The notes beneath the pieces are model-generated. The model made no database searches and was not told the origin of the DNA. It worked only from the letters and a program-made list of their open reading frames with translations. The position numbers and the translations under genes are program-made. A stretch of 18,595 nt of DNA from assembly GCA_029881015.1 (NCBI GenBank), contig JAOUNK010000022.1, positions 1 through 18,595 on the forward strand, read 5' to 3'. The DNA comes from Gammaproteobacteria bacterium (lineage in GTDB: Bacteria > Pseudomonadota > Gammaproteobacteria > Steroidobacterales > Woeseiaceae). Below are positions 14,196 to 18,595 of the stretch, piece after piece (position 1 is the stretch's first letter; every line of letters starts with the position of its first letter).

Positions 14196-15664
14196 ACACT
14201 CTCTCCAGAACCATCGTTGCGTTTTTTGCGACGGCAATACTTATCGTCGGCTGCGGTGGTGGCAGCGGTGGTGGCGGCATTGCTCCGCCGCCACCGCCAC
14301 CGACCGGTGGCATTACGGGAACCGGCATTGCGGTCGGCCCCATCACCGGCTTCGGCAGTGTGATTGTCAACGGCGTGACCTATGACACGTCCAGTGCGAG
14401 CTTTACGAAGGACGGTCTGCCTGCAACACAGGACGACTTCTCCGTTGGGCAGGTCGTGCTGGTCACGGGCTCAATTGACAGCAACGGTGCGAATGCGAGC
14501 GCCGATACTGTCGAATTCGACGACATCGTGGAAGGTCCGGTCTCGAGTGTCGACAACGCGCTAAACCAGATCGTCGTCCTGGGCCAGACGGTGTTGATTA
14601 CGCCAACGACATCCATCGACGATAGCTGCCCGGCGACGCTGGATGGATTGCTCGGCATTCCGGCGGTTGAAGTGTCCGGCCTGGCCGACGCGAATGGCGT
14701 CATCGAGGCGACGCGGATCGACTGCCGTGACGCGACCTGGAATGGCATCATGGAAGTGAACGGCCTGGTGAGCGGCCACAATGCCGGCGCCCGGACGTTC
14801 ATGATCAACGGGCTCGAGGTGGACTATAGCGCTGCTATGGTTGACAACTTCCCGACGGCTGGTGTCATCAGCGACGGCGATCCGGTCGAAGCCAAGGGTA
14901 CGGTATTCGACGGCAGCACGCTTGACGCTACCCGCGTTGAGTTCAAGGGCAACCGCTTCGCCAATGACGACGGCGTCCATGCCGAGATCGAAGGCTTTAT
15001 TACGCGGTTTGTGTCTGCGAGCGACTTCGACGTCAGTGGAATCCCCGTGACGACCACAGGCAGCACTCTTTTCGAGGGCGGTACAGCGGCCGATCTCGGC
15101 CTCAACCTCAAGGTTGAAGTCGATGGCGACTTCAACGCCAGTGGCGTGCTGGTTGCGACGAAGGTAGACATCAAGTCGGCGACAGCGGTCCGCGTCACGG
15201 GCAACCTGGATTCGGTCTCTGGAAGCACGCTGACCATACTGGGTATTACCGTGAATACGGATGCGTTGAAGACGCGCTTCGAGGACAAGAGCGATGCAGA
15301 CGTAGACCCGCTGCGCGCAGGCGATCTCAACGCCGGCGACTACGTCGAAATCCGTGGCCAGGAGCAGCCGGTCGGCCAGATTACGGCCGTGATCGTAGAG
15401 CGAGACGATCCCGATACGAGGACCGAGTTGCGCGGCTTCGTTGAGGTCGGTGGCAACAACGAACCGAACCTCACGGTACTTGGCGTGACCATAGTCACGA
15501 ATGCCGCGACGCTCTATCGTGACTCTCGTGGCGCCACCGATGTGGGCATGAGTTCTGTCGAGTTCTGGGCCGCCGTGCAGGAAGGCAGCCTCGTCGATGC
15601 ACGCGGTACGGAGACGGGTGACACCACCCTGACCGCGACCGAGCTCGAATTGCAAATGGACTAG
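14192..15664 (+). CDS. DUF5666 repeat lipoprotein
   Basis: This 490-residue protein has a lipoprotein signal (LIVGC, Cys at 21), a Gly-rich stretch and a six-proline linker (32-37). About six repeats of 60-70 residues follow (roughly 49-112, 114-178, 187-252, 265-328, 333-403 and 413-487). Each has the DUF5666 pattern: a G-x-I/V-x-x-V start, a central strand such as FMINGLEVDY or LTILGITVNT, a G-D-x-V-E-V/A-x-G element, and a closing A-T-x-V/I-E strand. The repeats resemble small beta-barrel (OB-like) domains. The function of the family is not known to me. The protein is probably exposed on the outer membrane, and the linker would hold the repeats away from it. It is co-translated with the DUF6502 protein. 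A 14-bp hairpin lies 12 nt after the stop. Confidence 0.9.
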   Translation: MNTLSRTIVAFFATAILIVGCGGGSGGGGIAPPPPPPTGGITGTGIAVGPITGFGSVIVNGVTYDTSSASFTKDGLPATQDDFSVGQVVLVTGSIDSNGANASADTVEFDDIVEGPVSSVDNALNQIVVLGQTVLITPTTSIDDSCPATLDGLLGIPAVEVSGLADANGVIEATRIDCRDATWNGIMEVNGLVSGHNAGARTFMINGLEVDYSAAMVDNFPTAGVISDGDPVEAKGTVFDGSTLDATRVEFKGNRFANDDGVHAEIEGFITRFVSASDFDVSGIPVTTTGSTLFEGGTAADLGLNLKVEVDGDFNASGVLVATKVDIKSATAVRVTGNLDSVSGSTLTILGITVNTDALKTRFEDKSDADVDPLRAGDLNAGDYVEIRGQEQPVGQITAVIVERDDPDTRTELRGFVEVGGNNEPNLTVLGVTIVTNAATLYRDSRGATDVGMSSVEFWAAVQEGSLVDARGTETGDTTLTATELELQMD

Positions 15665-15676
15665 AAGCTAAAAGCA

Positions 15677-15710
15677 GGAGGTATCCGGCCCGGCGCGGCC
15701 GGATACCTCC
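15677..15710 (+). terminator. Strong hairpin, terminator-like but without a U tract
   Basis: GGAGGTATCCGGCC (15677-15690) and GGCCGGATACCTCC (15697-15710) form a perfect 14-bp stem with a CGGCGC loop, 12 nt after the DUF5666 stop. No T run follows on the + strand, so simple Rho-independent termination is not certain. It may instead protect the 3' end of the mRNA or be a symmetric protein site. The rest of the 162-nt gap to the next gene holds two smaller hairpins. Confidence 0.5.
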
Positions 15711-15744
15711 GAATGAGCGACCAACCTGGTACTGCAGTCCCATC

Positions 15745-15813
15745 CCGCCTTTCGACAGGCGGTTGTCGACCGGGCTGCAAATCAAAAAAACAAATCGCCC
15801 GAATTGAGCGGGC
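15745..15813 (+). other. Small hairpins in the leader of the TPR-barrel gene
   Basis: CCGCCT-ttcgac-AGGCGG (15745-15762) and GCCCG-aattgag-CGGGC (15797-15813) are both perfect, with an A-rich stretch (15779-15794) between them. The second ends two nt before the ribosome-binding site at 15815, so it could influence translation. No riboswitch class was recognised; the c-di-GMP GEMM consensus was looked for and not found. Confidence 0.35.
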
Positions 15814-15826
15814 CGGAGACGACGCA

Positions 15827-17140
15827 ATGAGTGTGAAGCGAACACTACCGGTATTCCTTTGCCTGCTGATCGCGCTCAGCGTATCGGCAAACGAGGGACT
15901 ATTCGACAGCGCTACCGCTGCCGCCCGCGAGGGCGACCTGGCAGCGATGCAAAAGATCTACGAGAGGATTCTCGCAGCGGAGCCGGAAAATGTGCGGGCG
16001 CTCAACGGCAAGGCCACTGCCCAGGCATGGCGCGGAAACTACTTCGCGTCCGTTGAAACGTTTCGCGAATCGCTCTCAATCGAGCCGGAAAATCTGGAGG
16101 CGCTCATCGGCACTGGCTACGCCTTCGCATGGTCGGGTGACTTCTCCTACGCACAGTCCTATTTCGACCGCGTGCTCGCGCTTGCACCGGGAAATCACGA
16201 GGCGCGCAAAGGCAGCGCGTATGTTGCGCTGTGGTCGGGCGACGCGGAAACAGCCCGCTCGCGATTCGCCGAGTTGGCGGCTGACCGCGGAACGGACCCT
16301 GAATTATCGGTCGCACTCGGTCAGGCGCGTTTACAGCTAGGTGAATCAAAAGCGGCTTACACTGCGTTCGACAGGGCATTGCAGCTTGATCCCTACAGCC
16401 GCGCCGCCGTTGCGGGTCGTGTGGCCGCCCTGAACGCCGCGCCCAGATTCGAAGCTGCTGCCTGGTATGGCTCGACATCGAATGCAGATTCGGGTTTGCG
16501 ACTTGTCGAAATGGGTTGGTGGGCAGGTCGCGATACACGCCTTTTTGCACGTTACGACGATAGCCTCAGCCTGGACAACCCGGCCATTGTGCGACGCGGC
16601 GAGAGTGCACGCACCTATCTTGCCGGCGCGCACCACTCTATGAATGACAAACTGGGTGTTCTTCTTGAAGCCGGTGTCCGCCAACTTCCGGATGGCGATC
16701 AGAATCTGTACCGGGCCGAGATCGTCCTGAACAACCTGCCCGGCAAAGTGGCATTGGGCGCACAGATTGGCGATCACGAACTGGGCTTTACTGACACCCT
16801 GTATCAAGTAGGTATCGGCGTTCCTTTTGCGGGGCGCTGGCAGGTCGAGAGCAATAACTACTTCTCTACCGTCGGTGCCGACAAGGACGATGAGTGGCGC
16901 AGTGTGCTGAACCTCCTGTACACGGCGGATAGCGGCTGGAACGCGATGCTGGGTGCCGGCGTTGGCGAAGTCGATCGGGGAGGGTTACAGGACAAGGAAA
17001 GCGTCAGGGTCGCCCACGCAATGCTGACGATTCCCGTATTCGGCTATCACCGCGTGCACCTGGCGCTTCGCAACGAGGACCTGCCGGGTAACAGCATCAA
17101 TGTGGCGATGCTCGGTTTCACCTTCCGCCTGCCGCGCTAA
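15827..17140 (+). CDS. TPR protein with C-terminal outer-membrane beta-barrel (YaiO-like), probable polysaccharide export
   Basis: This protein has about 437 residues from the ATG at 15827, which has GGAG at 15815-15818 and begins a clean signal peptide (hydrophobic 7-20, cleavage after VSA). An earlier in-frame ATG at 15713 would add 38 residues with no signal and cross a hairpin region, so it was not used. Residues 25-200 form about five TPR units (for example VRALNGKATAQAWRGNYFAS). Residues 208-437 alternate polar and hydrophobic strands with many aromatics and end FTFRLPR, as in outer-membrane barrels. TPR-plus-barrel proteins such as YaiO, PgaA and BcsC serve polysaccharide secretion. 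The following gene is a membrane GT2 glycosyltransferase, which supports that role. The barrel is smaller than in PgaA or BcsC. Confidence 0.85.
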   Translation: MSVKRTLPVFLCLLIALSVSANEGLFDSATAAAREGDLAAMQKIYERILAAEPENVRALNGKATAQAWRGNYFASVETFRESLSIEPENLEALIGTGYAFAWSGDFSYAQSYFDRVLALAPGNHEARKGSAYVALWSGDAETARSRFAELAADRGTDPELSVALGQARLQLGESKAAYTAFDRALQLDPYSRAAVAGRVAALNAAPRFEAAAWYGSTSNADSGLRLVEMGWWAGRDTRLFARYDDSLSLDNPAIVRRGESARTYLAGAHHSMNDKLGVLLEAGVRQLPDGDQNLYRAEIVLNNLPGKVALGAQIGDHELGFTDTLYQVGIGVPFAGRWQVESNNYFSTVGADKDDEWRSVLNLLYTADSGWNAMLGAGVGEVDRGGLQDKESVRVAHAMLTIPVFGYHRVHLALRNEDLPGNSINVAMLGFTFRLPR

Positions 17141-17151
17141 GAGGATTAGTC

Positions 17152-18595
17152 ATGAATTCCACAGAATCTGCCATTGCAGGCAACCCGCCACTCGAAAATC
17201 GCGTGGTTCGTGGTGCTGCAAGACGCTCACCGGTCATGTTCGTCTTTATATTTGTCGCCTGGACCGCATCGATGCTGTGGTTCGGACCGCGCCTGCTGCA
17301 GGCCCTGGAAGCAGCCCGGGGTCCCGTGTCCAGCTTTGCGTTGCATTACTTTGTCGTCTTCATTCCCGTGGCCTGGCTGTACGGCATCTACAATCTCAGC
17401 GTTGTGCTTTTCGCGCTCATCAGTCGGCTGCAGGGCCCAATCGCCTATGCGGAGGGCGCAGCGGATACGCCTGTCGCGGTGTTGTACACGACCTGCAATG
17501 ACTTCGTCGAAACCAGCGCCTTGTCCTGTGCGAGCCTCGACTACGAGCGCTACCGTGTGTATATCCTGGATGACAGCAGCGATCGTGAAATCATGCGGGA
17601 TATCGATCGTTTTGCCGCGCGCTTTGAGCACGTGCAGGTCGTACGCCGCAAAGACCGGCAAGGATTCAAGGCGGGCAATCTCAACCACGCGTTGGGCGGT
17701 ATTGTGAGCGAACCGTTGTTCGTCATCGCGGACTCTGACGAGATACTGCCGCGCGATTTCCTGTCAAAGCTGGTCCCGCGTATCAATGGCGATCCGAACT
17801 GCGGCTTTATCCAGGCGAATCACCGCTGCCTGCAGAGCGGTACGAAATTGCAGAAGGACCTGTGCCATGGTGTGGATGTGCACTGGAAGTGGTACCAGCC
17901 GCTGCGCAATCGTTATGGTTTCGTCATGTTCCTCGGGCACGGCGCAATCTTGCGCCACAGCTGCTGGCAGCAGGTTGGGGGCTTCCCGGAGGTCGTTAGT
18001 GAAGATCTTGCCTACGCGATAGCCATTCGCGAGCGGGGTTACTACGGTACCTTTGCGAGCGACGTGACCTGCTTCGAGGAATTCCCGGAGTCGGTCAGGT
18101 CGTTCCGCGTGCGCCATGTGAAGTGGACGCGCGGCACCTGCGAGTTCCTGCATCAATACGGGCTGGGCCTGCTGCGTTCTGCGCGAATCTCCTGGAGCGA
18201 GAAATTCGACATCCTGTTTCCCACGGCGAACCTGCCCGTCACCCTGTTCTTCTTCCTCTACATGATACTGGCCGCGATCGTGCTGCCGATGACCATCGGC
18301 GAGCGCCATATCATGACACTCGAGTTCTGGCAGGGCTCGTTCCAGCTGCCGGTCATGTTGATGCCGCCCGAAATGAATATCCTGTATACCTGGGACTTCT
18401 TCCTGATTACCGTGTGTGCGCTGGTCTCGCCGATACTGTGTTTCATTCTCGAGATGTGGCGCCGGCCTATCCGCCTTCTGCGCTTCCTGACGCACAGTAC
18501 GGCTTTGTATGCGGCACTCGCGCCGCTGTCGACCGTTAGTGTGCTCGGCTACGCGATCACGCGCAAAGCGCGTTTCCTGGTCACGGGCGACGTCA
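17152..18595 (+). CDS. Membrane GT2 glycosyltransferase (cellulose-synthase-like), truncated by the window edge
   Basis: The frame from the ATG at 17152 is open to the end of the window (481 codons) with no stop. GAGGA at 17141-17145 is 6 nt upstream, and the preceding gene ends 11 nt before. Two N-terminal membrane helices (about 28-45 and 66-91) are followed by a GT-A domain with LDDSSD (139-144), ADSDE (193-197; the DxD motif) and SEDLAY (283-288; the catalytic Asp). The place of the processive QxxRW motif reads RHVKWTRG (321-328). Helices at about 359-382, 411-433 and 449-468 follow. This is the layout of processive GT2 enzymes making beta-glucans or similar polymers. The sugar is unknown. 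With the TPR-barrel gene it probably makes and exports an exopolysaccharide. The C-terminus, including any PilZ domain, is not visible. Confidence 0.9.
   Translation, partial: MNSTESAIAGNPPLENRVVRGAARRSPVMFVFIFVAWTASMLWFGPRLLQALEAARGPVSSFALHYFVVFIPVAWLYGIYNLSVVLFALISRLQGPIAYAEGAADTPVAVLYTTCNDFVETSALSCASLDYERYRVYILDDSSDREIMRDIDRFAARFEHVQVVRRKDRQGFKAGNLNHALGGIVSEPLFVIADSDEILPRDFLSKLVPRINGDPNCGFIQANHRCLQSGTKLQKDLCHGVDVHWKWYQPLRNRYGFVMFLGHGAILRHSCWQQVGGFPEVVSEDLAYAIAIRERGYYGTFASDVTCFEEFPESVRSFRVRHVKWTRGTCEFLHQYGLGLLRSARISWSEKFDILFPTANLPVTLFFFLYMILAAIVLPMTIGERHIMTLEFWQGSFQLPVMLMPPEMNILYTWDFFLITVCALVSPILCFILEMWRRPIRLLRFLTHSTALYAALAPLSTVSVLGYAITRKARFLVTGDV

Noticed and set aside
14561..15655. Long open frame (364 codons) on the minus strand opposite the DUF5666 gene
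   Set aside because: The + strand frame has a lipoprotein signal and six recognisable repeats, while the antisense product has no signal, domain or good start. It is an effect of codon bias in a GC-rich gene.
15779..15813. Minus-strand Rho-independent terminator (5-bp GCCCG hairpin followed by a T-rich stretch)
   Set aside because: The stem is short, and no minus-strand gene is present nearby that would need it.
15713..15826. Upstream ATG for the TPR-barrel protein
   Set aside because: The added residues carry no signal and span hairpins; the ATG at 15827 has a good ribosome-binding site and begins a typical signal peptide.
15720..15826. Cyclic di-GMP riboswitch before the polysaccharide genes
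   Set aside because: The leader has hairpins, but the conserved GEMM core sequences were not found.

Overview
The window looks like part of a gammaproteobacterial chromosome. The evidence is a moderate-to-high GC content, very tight gene packing with many ATGA/GTGA start-stop overlaps, a DUF6502-DUF5666 gene pair, and Crp/Fnr and GT2 genes of proteobacterial type. The exact lineage is an inference; an uncultured sediment type such as the Woeseiales would fit but cannot be shown from here. All supported genes are on the + strand. No RNA genes, insertion sequences or CRISPR arrays were seen.

Region 1 (1-12457) is one long apparent operon that enters from the left edge. In order it holds: the tail of a small multiheme cytochrome c; a c7-type triheme cytochrome; a periplasmic helical protein of unknown function; two more c7-type triheme cytochromes; two beta-propeller (NHL-type) lipoproteins; a large 11-heme cytochrome; a split System II cytochrome c synthase (ResB/CcsB-like and ResC/CcsA-like); a membrane-anchored TPR protein; a second helical protein related to the first; and a 752-residue membrane protein joining a histidine-bearing multi-helix anchor to a five-heme periplasmic domain. 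At least 27 covalent heme sites are visible. Most junctions overlap by 4 nt, so the genes are probably co-translated. My reading is a quinone-linked periplasmic (possibly extracellular) electron-transfer system: the b/c-type membrane protein would exchange electrons with the quinone pool, the triheme cytochromes would act as periplasmic carriers, the 11-heme protein would be the long wire or terminal unit, and ResB/CcsA plus TPR would be its own heme-attachment machinery. No outer-membrane porin is visible, so extracellular electron transfer is not established.

Region 2 (12458-15664) is regulatory. A Crp/Fnr-family regulator has its own upstream gap. It is followed by a two-gene unit, a DUF6502 helix-turn-helix protein and a six-repeat DUF5666 lipoprotein. 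A good sigma70-like promoter precedes this unit, and a large inverted repeat lies across it. A 14-bp perfect hairpin closes the unit.

Region 3 (15665-18595) begins an exopolysaccharide-type module: a TPR protein with a C-terminal outer-membrane beta-barrel, then a membrane GT2 glycosyltransferase that runs off the right edge.
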